Notes: generated by a model not told the origin, from the letters alone. A stretch of DNA of 64,000 nucleotides from UBA5109 sp963975155 (GCA_963975155.1 CAXBFG010000002.1:186001-250000); one strand, 5' to 3'. Positions 24,055 through 32,395 are shown, counted from the first letter of the stretch. Numbers and translations are program-made.

Positions 24055-24486
24055 TCACTCCTCCGGAATTTCGTAAACCGGAGGAATCGCATTACCCTGA
24101 TGGCATGTTGAACATTGCACCCGTTCGATTTCATCAACTGGTTTAGCCAGGGCTTCTGTCGTCAAAGTCCTGTTAAAAGCGATCAGATTATCCAGCATTA
24201 ATCTGGCAACCAGTTTTGGTTGTTTATCGTCAGATGCAAAATCATTGCGTGGATCATCACGCCCATAGGCCACATGACAATGCCCGCAATCCACACCCAG
24301 CTCTGCTTCCCAGTTTCTCATGATATCGATCAGCCGATCGCGATCTATATCCACGGGAAAAAACTGTAAATTGGTAAATTCCTCTTCAACCTGCCCTACA
24401 CTGGGTTGAACCAACAATAAAAAAGCAGCTCCAAAAGTGAGCACAGCGGTTAAGCAGATTGATAAGCGTTTAATTATGGTTTTCAT
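24055..24486 (-). CDS. Exported diheme cytochrome c, reaction-centre-cytochrome-like
   Basis: A signal peptide (about 1-31) is followed by two haem sites, CGHCH (about residue 68) and CSTCH (about 125), in a 143-residue protein. The segment NLQFFPVDIDRDRLIDIMRNWEAELGVDCGHCHV resembles the repeat of photosynthetic-reaction-centre cytochrome subunits, a fold also common in non-phototrophs as small exported electron carriers. The gene stands alone upstream of katG and is divergent from it. Partners are unknown. Confidence 0.82.
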   Translation of the reverse strand: MKTIIKRLSICLTAVLTFGAAFLLLVQPSVGQVEEEFTNLQFFPVDIDRDRLIDIMRNWEAELGVDCGHCHVAYGRDDPRNDFASDDKQPKLVARLMLDNLIAFNRTLTTEALAKPVDEIERVQCSTCHQGNAIPPVYEIPEE

Positions 24487-24815
24487 TAATCAGTCTCCAA
24501 TAGTGCCAAGCCACAACTATCGTATATTTTGCAGCTTACCACCAGCGCTAATTAGGTTGTGCCCACAGAGGCTTGCTTTGGTGCTGGGTATGAATCTGTG
24601 GCAGCTGCTCATTTCATCATCCTCAACTATCGATATTTACGATCATAATTATTGGTTTAATTCATTTTATAGATTGATTCTCCGCTGTTAATGTTTGGCT
24701 GTTGAGTCAGATAAGTAACAAATGAAGTCACAAATTTGATTTATGCCAAATCAAGCACGTCATAACCATATATGCTTCTGACATGCCAAAACTAATATAA
24801 ATGGAGATTATTTTA
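24487..24815. other. Intergenic region between divergent cytochrome and katG
   Basis: These 329 bases hold no open frame I would support. They must contain promoters for both the minus-strand diheme cytochrome and plus-strand katG. I looked for an OxyR-like dyad and saw none that stands out. Confidence 0.6.
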
Positions 24816-27038
24816 ATGTTTAAGCGAACCTTACCACTATTAACAACACTGGCAATTGGACTCTCTCCACTCGCCTCGATTAACCTTGCGAACGCACAAG
24901 AGAGTATGGCGACGAATGATTTCTGGTGGCCCAACCGCCTGAGTCTGGCACCACTGCGCATGCACTCCCCGATATCCAACCCCACGGCCGCAGATTTCGA
25001 TTATGCAGAGGCCTTCGAAAGTCTTGACCTGAATGCTGTTAAGCAGGATCTGATCGATCTGATGACCACTTCACAAGACTGGTGGCCGGCAGACTATGGC
25101 CATTATGGTCCGTTTTTTATTCGCATGGCCTGGCATAGCGCAGGCACATACCGGATGACTGATGGCAGAGGTGGTTCAGACGGCGGTATGCAACGTTTTG
25201 CCCCCCTCAACAGCTGGCCCGATAATGCCAACCTAGACAAGGCACGTCGTTTATTGTGGCCAATCAAGCAAAAGTACGGACGCAATATCTCATGGGCTGA
25301 TTTGATCGTACTGGCAGGCACCGTTGCAATGGAGTCAATGGGCTTTGAGACTTTTGGTTTCGCCGGAGGACGTATAGACGAATGGGAAGCCGATGAAATT
25401 TACTGGGGCCCTGAAGGCGAATGGCTGGGCGACGAGCGCTATAGTGGAGATAGAGACCTGGAAGATCCTCTTGCCGCCGTACAGATGGGCCTGATCTACG
25501 TCAATCCCGAGGGACCAAATGGCAACCCTGACCCACTCGCGGCTGCAGACGATATCCGTGATACTTTTGGCCGTATGGCAATGAATGATGAAGAGACAGT
25601 CGCTCTGATCGCAGGAGGACATTCCTTTGGTAAAGCACATGGTGCCGCTCCGCCAACAGGCTGTGTGGGTCCTGAACCCGAGGCCGCAAGTCTGGAAGAG
25701 CAAGGGCTGGGCTGGACCAACACTTGTGGTAGCGGCGTAGGCGTTGACACGATCACCAGCGGACTGGAAGGTGCGTGGACTGCTACCCCGACTGCCTGGA
25801 GTATCAGCTATATACAGAACCTCTATAACTGGGATTGGGTGCAGACAGAAAGCCCGGCAGGTGCCACGCAGTGGATCCCCGCTGGCGGTGCAGCATCTAA
25901 CCTGGTGCCGGATGCACACGATCCATCACTGAGACATGCACCCATCATGTTTACAACTGATCTGGCGCTGAAATTTGATCCCTCTTATCGCGAAATAACC
26001 ATGCGCTGGCTGAATAACCCGGCACAGTTCGAAGAGGCTTTTGCCAAGGCCTGGTTCAAACTGACCCACCGCGACATGGGCCCAAGCTCTCGCTATCTCG
26101 GCTCATTAGCACCTACTGAGCAATTGCTGTGGCAGGATCCGGTACCTGTTGCAGACTATGCACAGATCAATGCCAGAGATATCAGAGAGCTGAAGTCCGA
26201 GATTCTTGAATCCGGATTGACCGTCCCGGAACTGGTCCGGACTGCCTGGGCCTCAGCTTCAACTTTCCGCGATACTGATATGCGCGGCGGTGCAAATGGT
26301 GCACGAATAAGCATGGCGCCACAAAGAGACTGGGCGGCCAATAACCCGGCTGAGCTTGCCAGAGTACTCGAAGTTCTGGAAGGCATTCAGAATGAGTTCA
26401 ACAATGAAAATTCACGTCGCCAGGTTTCACTCGCTGATTTGATTGTTCTGGGCGGTGCTGCTGCCATTGAACAAGCTGCCGACAGAGCCGGATACGATGT
26501 TACTGTTCCTTTTGTGGCTGGCCGGACTGATGCCTTAGAGGAACAAACCGATGTAAACGCTTTTGCGGTACTTGAGCCTATTGCCGATGGCTTCCGTAAC
26601 TACTATGAAGCCGGTCAACGTCTATCACCCGCAGAGGCGCTGGTAAACAAAGCCGACCTGCTCGACCTGAGCATTCCTGAAATGACTGTTCTGCTTGGCG
26701 GCATGCGTACCCTGAATGCCAATACCGGTGGCGTAGCGCACGGCGTATTCACAGATCAGCCTGGTACTTTGAGCAATGATTTCTTTGTGAATCTGCTCGA
26801 TATGTCAGTGCAATGGACGCCATCGTCTGATGTTGCAGATGTCTACGAAGGACGTAATCGTCAAAGCGGAGAATTGATCTGGACCGGAACTCCTGTTGAC
26901 CTGATTTTTGGCTCAAACTCCGAGTTACGTGCCGTCGCTGAATATTATGCAGCCGATGATGCCAAAGAGCAGTTTGTACAGGATTTTGTTGCTGCATGGA
27001 CTAAAGTAATGACTGCTGATCGCTTTGATTTAAATTGA
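24816..27038 (+). CDS. katG: Catalase-peroxidase, exported form
   Basis: A bifunctional haem enzyme removing hydrogen peroxide. The distal-site motif RMAWHSAGTYR places Trp106 and His107 (numbered from this start), and the proximal His lies in IAGGHSFGKAHG. The duplicated C-terminal half follows (VRTAWASASTFRDTDMRGG). At 740 residues it is full length. GGAG lies 8 bases before the ATG at 24816, and the N-terminus (KRTLPLLTTLAIGLSPLASINLANAQE) is a signal peptide, so this is a periplasmic KatG, unlike the usual cytosolic enzyme. KatG-P forms are known in some proteobacteria. A strong terminator follows. No regulator gene is adjacent. Confidence 0.94.
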   Translation: MFKRTLPLLTTLAIGLSPLASINLANAQESMATNDFWWPNRLSLAPLRMHSPISNPTAADFDYAEAFESLDLNAVKQDLIDLMTTSQDWWPADYGHYGPFFIRMAWHSAGTYRMTDGRGGSDGGMQRFAPLNSWPDNANLDKARRLLWPIKQKYGRNISWADLIVLAGTVAMESMGFETFGFAGGRIDEWEADEIYWGPEGEWLGDERYSGDRDLEDPLAAVQMGLIYVNPEGPNGNPDPLAAADDIRDTFGRMAMNDEETVALIAGGHSFGKAHGAAPPTGCVGPEPEAASLEEQGLGWTNTCGSGVGVDTITSGLEGAWTATPTAWSISYIQNLYNWDWVQTESPAGATQWIPAGGAASNLVPDAHDPSLRHAPIMFTTDLALKFDPSYREITMRWLNNPAQFEEAFAKAWFKLTHRDMGPSSRYLGSLAPTEQLLWQDPVPVADYAQINARDIRELKSEILESGLTVPELVRTAWASASTFRDTDMRGGANGARISMAPQRDWAANNPAELARVLEVLEGIQNEFNNENSRRQVSLADLIVLGGAAAIEQAADRAGYDVTVPFVAGRTDALEEQTDVNAFAVLEPIADGFRNYYEAGQRLSPAEALVNKADLLDLSIPEMTVLLGGMRTLNANTGGVAHGVFTDQPGTLSNDFFVNLLDMSVQWTPSSDVADVYEGRNRQSGELIWTGTPVDLIFGSNSELRAVAEYYAADDAKEQFVQDFVAAWTKVMTADRFDLN

Positions 27039-27068
27039 TCAGTATTTAATAGCAGTATCTGCAATACA

Positions 27069-27101
27069 AAACGGCGACATATCCTATGTCGCCGTTTTTT
27101 T
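27069..27101 (+). terminator. Rho-independent terminator of katG
   Basis: A 13-bp perfect stem (27069-27081 and 27085-27097) has a 3-base loop and is followed by a run of T to 27101. It begins 31 bases after the katG stop. Confidence 0.9.
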
Positions 27102-27148
27102 ATGGGAGAAACAATATTAGTTATAGGTAGCCCGGTAAGAAACTTCTT

Positions 27149-27178
27149 AAATCAAGTTACTCTGACCCCTTTGATTTT
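27149..27178 (-). repeat. RAYT-associated repeat, copy 1, forming the end of the merR gene
   Basis: On the minus strand this is the consensus AATCAAAGGGGTCAGAGTAA followed by CTTGATT, with AATCAA/TTGATT ends as an inverted pair. It overlaps the 3' end of the MerR-type gene: the last codons (IKGVRVT and stop) are encoded by the repeat. Confidence 0.85.
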
Positions 27179-27583
27179 TCCTTTCATTGAGCCCCCTATT
27201 GCCCCCACTGCAGCCAGGCCCATCAAGCGACGAAATTTTGGGCATTCCAAATGACTGGGAGCAGAGCAAACTGAAGCATGCCTGAGCCCATCGCGCATGG
27301 TGCTCATTTTTTTTATTAAGCTGTCGAGCTCATCTGCCTTTTGCTCAAGTAATTTCCTGTCAATCTTAGGTCGTCCATCTGTCCCTAGCATGCTGGCGAT
27401 TTCATCTAAAGAAAACCCGGCAGAACGCCCTAAGGCAATCAAGGCCAATCGCTCCAGCATGGCAGCACCAAATTGCCTTCGTAGACCTTTCCTGCCAAAG
27501 GATGAGATCAGGCCCTTCTCTTCATAGAAACGTAGAGTCGAAGCCGGTAGACCAGAGCGTTTCACAATTTCAGAAATATCCAT
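27152..27583 (-). CDS. MerR-family transcriptional regulator
   Basis: The N-terminal winged helix reads MDISEIVKRSGLPASTLRFYEEKGLI, then FGRKGLRRQF, a coiled coil at about 85-115, and a C-terminal segment SVCSAPSHLECPKFRRL with two Cys that could sense metal or redox state. The ATG at 27583 has AGAGGA upstream; the longer frame to 27637 runs through the promoter. The final residues come from a RAYT-type repeat (27149-27178), so the native C-terminus may have been replaced. It is divergent from the DUF2938 gene across a MerR-style promoter and probably controls it and the following DUF2798 gene. Confidence 0.85.
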   Translation of the reverse strand: MDISEIVKRSGLPASTLRFYEEKGLISSFGRKGLRRQFGAAMLERLALIALGRSAGFSLDEIASMLGTDGRPKIDRKLLEQKADELDSLIKKMSTMRDGLRHASVCSAPSHLECPKFRRLMGLAAVGAIGGSMKGKIKGVRVT

Positions 27584-27592
27584 AAATTCCTC

Positions 27593-27623
27593 TTGACTTA
27601 AAGTCGACTTGAACTTGTACAGT
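27593..27623 (+). promoter_or_regulatory. MerR-type promoter with 19-bp spacer and central dyad
   Basis: TTGACT (27593-27598) and TACAGT (27618-27623) are separated by 19 bases, the over-long spacing that MerR-family activators correct by DNA distortion. The spacer contains the perfect 10-bp palindrome AAGTCGACTT (27601-27610). It faces the DUF2938 gene, whose ATG is 40 bases downstream, and starts 10 bases from the merR start codon. Confidence 0.65.
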
Positions 27624-27662
27624 AGCACTACATTCAATTCTGAACAATTACAGGAGCAGTAT

Positions 27663-28148
27663 ATGAACTACCTATTAATCACTTTGTTACTGGGTATAGG
27701 CGCGACCTTAATAACCGACTTATGGGGCTTGCTGCGTAAGTATTTACTCGGCATCCCTGCTCCAAACTATGCACTGGTTGGACGTTGGTTTTCCCATATG
27801 ATTTATGGAAGATTTCATCATGCTTCTATTAAGTCTGCTTCCAGCATTCATGGTGAAGCAGTCATAGGGTGGGCCGCCCATTATCTGATAGGAATTGTTT
27901 TTGCAGCACTGCTAATTGGCATATGGGGAGAAGCATGGATTCAGCACCCCACAATTGGGCCTGCACTCGCAGTCGGTCTTGGGACTGTATTAGCACCATT
28001 TTTATTGATGCAGCCTGGAATGGGATCCGGTATCGCCGCGTCACGGACTCCTAACCCTGGTGCAGCACGATTGCAAAGCTTCATTATGCATGGTGTGTTC
28101 GGTCTAGGACTCTATGCAACGGGCCGGGTTCTAAGCTTTTTTTATTAA
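27663..28148 (+). CDS. DUF2938-family membrane protein
   Basis: A 161-residue membrane protein with four hydrophobic segments. LGIGATLITDLWGLLRKYLLGIPAPNYALVGRW at the N-terminus and FLLMQPGMGSGIAASRTPNP later are the DUF2938 hallmarks. CAGGAG lies 9 bases before the ATG at 27663; the frame upstream of that crosses the promoter. It is likely the first gene activated by the divergent MerR regulator, followed by a DUF2798 gene 64 bases on. Function is unknown; such genes often belong to small stress-inducible membrane operons. Confidence 0.82.
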   Translation: MNYLLITLLLGIGATLITDLWGLLRKYLLGIPAPNYALVGRWFSHMIYGRFHHASIKSASSIHGEAVIGWAAHYLIGIVFAALLIGIWGEAWIQHPTIGPALAVGLGTVLAPFLLMQPGMGSGIAASRTPNPGAARLQSFIMHGVFGLGLYATGRVLSFFY

Positions 28149-28212
28149 CCAAGAATGTTGATTTATTTTTTAACCCCCAATACCCATTAAGTAATTATTA
28201 AAGGAGATTTAA

Positions 28213-28437
28213 ATGCGTGTTCCTGCTCGATTTGCACCAATCTTATTCAGTGCACTGCTTTCAGCCATTATGGTCTGTATTGTTTCCGCCTTCGTCCTTG
28301 CCATCTCTCAGGGCTTTAACTCTGAGTACCTTGGGCAATGGCTTAGAAGTTGTCTGACAACATGGCCCGTTGCCTTTCCAACGGTAGCTGTAGTTGCTCC
28401 CTGGGTAAGGCGTATCGTTGCGCAATTAACTGCGTAA
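28213..28437 (+). CDS. DUF2798-family small membrane protein
   Basis: A 74-residue protein with two transmembrane segments: RFAPILFSALLSAIMVCIVSAFVLAIS, then SCLTTWPVAFPTVAVVAPWVRRIV, a DUF2798 pattern. AAGGAG lies before the ATG. It is downstream of DUF2938 and probably in the same MerR-controlled unit. A RAYT repeat follows immediately (28446) and then a terminator. A decayed second copy of this same gene is at 35660-35880. Confidence 0.78.
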   Translation: MRVPARFAPILFSALLSAIMVCIVSAFVLAISQGFNSEYLGQWLRSCLTTWPVAFPTVAVVAPWVRRIVAQLTA

Positions 28438-28445
28438 CCTTGAGG

Positions 28446-28489
28446 AATCAAATCACTCTGACCCCTTTGATTCTGACCCCTTTGATTCT
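28446..28489 (-). repeat. RAYT-associated repeat, copy 2 (one full unit plus extra half)
   Basis: AATCAAATCACTCTGACCCC is followed by TTTGATT and then a second CTGACCCCTTTGATT. It is the reverse orientation of the consensus and lies between the DUF2798 stop and the terminator at 28497. Confidence 0.85.
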
Positions 28490-28496
28490 CAGACAT

Positions 28497-28525
28497 AAAA
28501 AAGCCCTGCACAAACAGGGCTTTTT
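28497..28525. terminator. Bidirectional terminator between DUF2798 and methyltransferase genes
   Basis: The stem AAAAAGCCCTG / CAGGGCTTTTT has a 6-base loop (28509-28514), with A and T runs on either side, between convergent genes. Confidence 0.88.
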
Positions 28526-28544
28526 GTTTTCAATATTCTATTTC

Positions 28545-29303
28545 TTAATAAGGTTTCTGGAATATAAACACTGCCCGGTCGGTCAGGCCTTGCATTGAAA
28601 AAGGTCCAGCTTCACGACTATCTTCCGGATGCGCGAGCAAGGAACTATCTACTATCAATTCAAAGCCTGCAGCCCTTACTTCGTCGATAATCGTATCGGC
28701 ATCAATTCGGTGAATGGTATCTGCAACACTCCAGCCTGCACCATCGACCGCTTTGTGGTCTATGACAATGTATTTACCACCCGGTCTCAAAGCCGCATAC
28801 AGCATTCTGTTCATCACTGCCGGATCATTATCACGCGCCGGCAGGTCATGGTAACCATTAATCAAATAGGCAGCATCAGCATTTGCCGGATAATCCGCAT
28901 TATCGTAATCCTGCAGGTTATACTCTGTATTCGCGTGGCTGGCCGCAAAGGCATTTCCCGCTTCAGCACCAAATCCTTCAAAGGCAACCAGGTCATACAT
29001 ATACAGTCTGCCATTTGAGCCAATCGCATTTGCAATGATCTTCGAGTAGTACTGTCCCAGCACAGATAATTCAATTACCGTGTCACCTTCATTTAAATCA
29101 GCCAGTGTCAAAATATGTGCTGGTAAACGGTTGATATCACGGGCGGTTTCCTCATCGCTTCGCTCGCTCGACTCAACAGCAGCACGGATATGTGCAGGCG
29201 TGTTAGCCGGCACCATGTACTCCTGTGCAACTGCCTGATAGCAAACACTGCAAGTAAGTATTAATAAACCCATTAACTTTATACTTTTTTTCATGACTCT
29301 CAT
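28545..29303 (-). CDS. Exported methyltransferase-like protein
   Basis: A signal peptide (to about residue 26, AVAQE) precedes a Rossmann-like domain resembling predicted methyltransferases of the COG4798 type. The SAM-loop region reads DTVIELSVLGQYYSKIIANAIG, followed by DLVAFEGFGAEAGN and LRPGGKYIVIDHKAVDG. The glycine-rich motif I is weak (ELSVLGQYY where ExGxGxG is usual). GGAG lies 6 bases before the ATG at 29303. Export of a SAM-dependent enzyme is odd because SAM is cytosolic, so it may be a non-catalytic relative or use another ligand. Confidence 0.75.
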   Translation of the reverse strand: MRVMKKSIKLMGLLILTCSVCYQAVAQEYMVPANTPAHIRAAVESSERSDEETARDINRLPAHILTLADLNEGDTVIELSVLGQYYSKIIANAIGSNGRLYMYDLVAFEGFGAEAGNAFAASHANTEYNLQDYDNADYPANADAAYLINGYHDLPARDNDPAVMNRMLYAALRPGGKYIVIDHKAVDGAGWSVADTIHRIDADTIIDEVRAAGFELIVDSSLLAHPEDSREAGPFSMQGLTDRAVFIFQKPY

Positions 29304-29344
29304 TTTTATCTCCGAATTTTTTTAATCGATTACAGCTGGCTTTA

Positions 29345-29435
29345 AATCAAAGTAATCAAAGGTAATCAAAGGGGTCAGAGTAACTTGATTATTCCTTTGA
29401 TTCTTTCTGGCCCCTTTGATTCCCCATTTGATTAC
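29345..29435. repeat. RAYT-associated repeat cluster, copy 3
   Basis: A 91-base stretch with one complete forward unit (AATCAAAGGGGTCAGAGTAA then CTTGATT) preceded by two truncated AATCAAAG pieces and followed by a reverse-oriented degenerate unit (CTGGCCCCTTTGATT) and TTTGATTAC. Forward and reverse halves can pair as a long hairpin. It lies between the convergently spaced 3' end of the 29438 gene and the methyltransferase start. Confidence 0.82.
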
Positions 29436-29437
29436 TT

Positions 29438-30205
29438 TTATTGCTGTATAACAAAACATTCCTGAGGATCCCATTTCGAATCATCTGGCTCTTTCTTGAA
29501 ATTTCTGCTTACCACCCAGGGTTCCATCAGAAACACTGGATCATCCACTACAACGGTATCAAACAACCAGGTGTGGCCATCAGCAAGATCAATTACCTCA
29601 AAGTATTCGGTTACCGTTGTCTGATCACTAAATGGAATTCCGTTTTTCCTGAGATAACCAGGAACAAGATTACTGGTATGGGCGACCATGGTTTTTCCCT
29701 TATCACCAAATCCGCCTCGTACTCCCAACGATCCTCTGGTTGGATTAGAGATGCCACGACTCCAGGAAGCAACAGTATGCCCTTGTCTGGAAGGTTCACC
29801 GGGCAAGCTGTTTTCTCCGAAATGGAATAAGCGTGTCTGCATACCCGAGTCAATTTCCATTTTTAAAGTTTGTTCATCCTGCCAACTGATCCTGAGCCGT
29901 GCAGGTTCATTCATGATTGCAGGAGCTCCATAGCCAATGCATTCATTGCCGGCATCATTCTCCGGGCGCCATTGCATGGCCAGCTCTCTGGCAGCTTCGT
30001 TTTCCGGAATGCTCGAGAAGTCACCGATAAGCGGCGTTACCATACGCCATATCCAGTCTTCTGATATAACCGACACCCAGGTTCCGGTAATATCTATTGG
30101 AGCTGCTGACCGCCCGGTCAATATGGCGTCTTGTTCACCTTGAGCGAAAACTGAATTAACCGGAGCAAGTAATGTCACAAACAATAACAAGGTAGTCTTT
30201 TTCAT
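29438..30205 (-). CDS. Exported protein, divergent PDLSGxW-family relative (third gene of MBL operon)
   Basis: A signal peptide (about 1-22) is followed by DITGTWVSVISEDWIWRM, then ECIGYGAPAIM, LRISWQDEQTLKMEIDSG, KNGIPFSDQTTVTEYFE and FLMEPWVVSRNF. The G.W opening and the C-terminal TEPxV-like motif match the PDLSGxW group and the gene at 31225. The ATG at 30205 lies 4 bases after the MBL stop. It is the third gene of a minus-strand run with the MBL-fold protein in the middle. Function is unknown. Confidence 0.68.
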   Translation of the reverse strand: MKKTTLLLFVTLLAPVNSVFAQGEQDAILTGRSAAPIDITGTWVSVISEDWIWRMVTPLIGDFSSIPENEAARELAMQWRPENDAGNECIGYGAPAIMNEPARLRISWQDEQTLKMEIDSGMQTRLFHFGENSLPGEPSRQGHTVASWSRGISNPTRGSLGVRGGFGDKGKTMVAHTSNLVPGYLRKNGIPFSDQTTVTEYFEVIDLADGHTWLFDTVVVDDPVFLMEPWVVSRNFKKEPDDSKWDPQECFVIQQ

Positions 30206-30209
30206 ATGC

Positions 30210-31181
30210 TTAATCCATATCCTGCTGCAGGCTTTGATAAACAGAGCTAATAAATTCAATGTTGGTAGGTCCGCCTCTATGCCCTCCGTATTCTGTGTCA
30301 TAATCAAACGTGGGATCGCTGGCTATCACTTCTTCCAGGCTGGCGCCTTTCTCAATCATATTTTTAATTCGATCCCTGACGATATAAACCATATTTCGAT
30401 ACTCAACGACATCAATTTCGTCACCCATCCGGCCGTGGCCTGGTACCACATAAGTCCCACCTTCAGCAAAAGGACCTGGCACTATTAAATCCAGAATAAA
30501 ATTCAGTGCATCAATAAGACCGTTCACACTTCCGCCAAGATCCGAATCGATAAGCGGGTATAAACCCGGTGTGAAAATATCTCCTGTGCTTATTACATCC
30601 GAATCCCTGAAATAAACAATGCTGTCGCCGTCAGTATGTGCCGCCGGCATGTGATAAACGATAATTGCCTCACCATTCTCGAAAAAATCTTTCTTTTTGG
30701 AATAATAGGTATTGGTTATGGTAAGTGAAGGAATATCGTGCTCGGTTAAATAAAACCTGTTCAGGACATTTTCATGACTCAAAACAGTTACCCCTTCACT
30801 GGCACCGCCCACCGCTACTGAACTATCCGGCCTGAATACTCCCACGCCAGAGCTATCGCCCATTGTGCTGAGAATGTCATTGCCGGCAACATGCAGCGGG
30901 TCAAAGTGAGTTGTTATTAAATAGTGTACGGGTCGATCTGATATTTCTCTTATCAGAGACATCATTTGGGGGATTACGGATGGATCAGGCGAATCAACAA
31001 AAACCAGAGAATTATCACCTATCTGTACTGTGACGTTAACATCAGCTCCATACAACATATAAACCTGATCCTGAACATGTAACAGGTTAAGAGCCTGATC
31101 CTGTGCGAAACCATTTTGAATGAGGAAAAGTGAAATTATTAATTTCAGAATTTGTGTAAATTTATTATTGTTCTTTATCAT
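30210..31181 (-). CDS. Exported MBL-fold protein with altered metal-binding motif
   Basis: The metallo-beta-lactamase fold is clear: strand DNSLVFVDSPDP, then TTHFDPLHVAGN where HxHxDHxGGN is expected, PAAHTDGDSIVYF, STGDIFTPG and VVPGHGRMG. The motif reads His92-Phe-Asp94-Pro-Leu96-His97, so the second metal His is Asp and the key Asp is Leu; the later His residues remain. It may bind one metal or none. A signal peptide (to about residue 26, FAQDQ) predicts a periplasmic location. The ATG at 31181 is chosen over a TTG 15 bases earlier. It lies between two members of the same exported family. Confidence 0.8.
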   Translation of the reverse strand: MIKNNNKFTQILKLIISLFLIQNGFAQDQALNLLHVQDQVYMLYGADVNVTVQIGDNSLVFVDSPDPSVIPQMMSLIREISDRPVHYLITTHFDPLHVAGNDILSTMGDSSGVGVFRPDSSVAVGGASEGVTVLSHENVLNRFYLTEHDIPSLTITNTYYSKKKDFFENGEAIIVYHMPAAHTDGDSIVYFRDSDVISTGDIFTPGLYPLIDSDLGGSVNGLIDALNFILDLIVPGPFAEGGTYVVPGHGRMGDEIDVVEYRNMVYIVRDRIKNMIEKGASLEEVIASDPTFDYDTEYGGHRGGPTNIEFISSVYQSLQQDMD

Positions 31182-31224
31182 AAATTGATCCAACAAATAA
31201 TAGCTTGGCTTAGACTAAAATTAT

Positions 31225-32115
31225 TCAGTCGCATTCTTCGGTAGAACAAAATTGTGCATCCCCCAGTAAGGGGCCCATGTTATTCCGAAACTCAGGATAC
31301 ATGGTTTCTGCACCACCGCTAACGCCACTCATGGGAAGTCTGTAATTTTCAGCAAATTCCGTTAAATATGGGTTCTCACCTGGCAGATAATTAGGCACCA
31401 GATTATCAGGGTTTATGGGTAACTCTTCGGAATAATCGCAATTAAAAAAATCAATTCTGAAACTGGGGTCGTATACCCAGTCCTGAGTACGAACCAATGG
31501 TTCCGTAAAGAAAACCGGATCATCAATAACCGTAACAATCGTCAGATAGTTATCATGCAGCATCCAATGTTCGGTAAAGGTTCGCTCACTGCTTGAAGGA
31601 ATTCCATTTCGTCTGTGATAACTTTCTTTTAGATGAGTGGTAGAAATGGTCAGTATATTTCCATCCCAGACACCTGTAGAAAAACCCTGAAAAGTATGGG
31701 CAGACCCTTCCGGGGGATGTTCTCTCCCGTCGAGCCAAATGGTGCGCTCCATATTGTTCCAGCCCATTCTGGTTTTAAAAGCAACGACCTGTTGAGAACG
31801 CTCATCTGTCATTCTCTGCACTCGCATATAGGACAAGCCGCGCATGGAATAATCTGCTCCATGAGGCCGGCAAATGTATTCAGTCACCACAGATATCCGG
31901 TCCGGCTGATAGCTCTCACCTCGCATCCTCGCTTCATCATTAAGAGGCAGGCCGGAAAAATCACCAAAATGAGGCCCAGGGCCTCTTTCCGGAGCATCTT
32001 CATGGAAGAGCGGCCGCCATTCACCTGAAAAATCAACCTCCTGCGCAATGCAGTTTGACCAGGCAAAGCCAATAGCCAATAAAATCAAACCTTTCATAAA
32101 GCCAAGTGAATCCAT
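31225..32115 (-). CDS. Exported PDLSGxW-family protein (first gene of MBL operon)
   Basis: GGAG lies 6 bases before the ATG at 32115; the frame upstream to 32217 has no signal peptide. The signal (MKGLILLAIGFAWSNCIAQ) precedes VDFSGEWRPLF. Landmarks are YICRPHGADY, ERTIWLDGREHPP, FSTGVWDGNILTISTTHL, RRNGIPSSSERTFTEHW and FFTEPLVRTQDW, close in order to the 29438 protein. Cys residues near the C-terminus (NCDYSEE, FCSTEECD) may form disulfides. It starts a three-gene operon with the MBL-fold protein. Function is unknown. Confidence 0.68.
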   Translation of the reverse strand: MDSLGFMKGLILLAIGFAWSNCIAQEVDFSGEWRPLFHEDAPERGPGPHFGDFSGLPLNDEARMRGESYQPDRISVVTEYICRPHGADYSMRGLSYMRVQRMTDERSQQVVAFKTRMGWNNMERTIWLDGREHPPEGSAHTFQGFSTGVWDGNILTISTTHLKESYHRRNGIPSSSERTFTEHWMLHDNYLTIVTVIDDPVFFTEPLVRTQDWVYDPSFRIDFFNCDYSEELPINPDNLVPNYLPGENPYLTEFAENYRLPMSGVSGGAETMYPEFRNNMGPLLGDAQFCSTEECD

Positions 32116-32395
32116 AACAGCTCCATAATCTTTAAAAGTATCTGCCAGATGATACTGGACATTTGTGTATTCTAATAGTTTATTAAAGAAAGATAACCAA
32201 GCCTGGATACAATTCATGCATAAAATAATAAAGAGTAATGAATCTAATTAGAATCCGGAAAATTTATAATTCTGGATTTAAGGTATGTTATTATTCGCGC
32301 GGCATAATCATGCCTGGTGATACTAATTGGCAAAGGTTTTATTTGTATCTTTCAGGTAGACAAAAAATCCCATCCAACTGAAAAGGAAATAACTC

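Noticed and set aside
23644..24137. Two minus-strand frames of 90 and 77 residues
   Set aside because: One spans the 13-bp tandem repeat and both have low-complexity, non-protein-like sequence without ribosome-binding sites.
25335..25919. 194-residue minus-strand frame inside katG
   Set aside because: Antisense shadow of a full-length, well conserved gene; no start signal.
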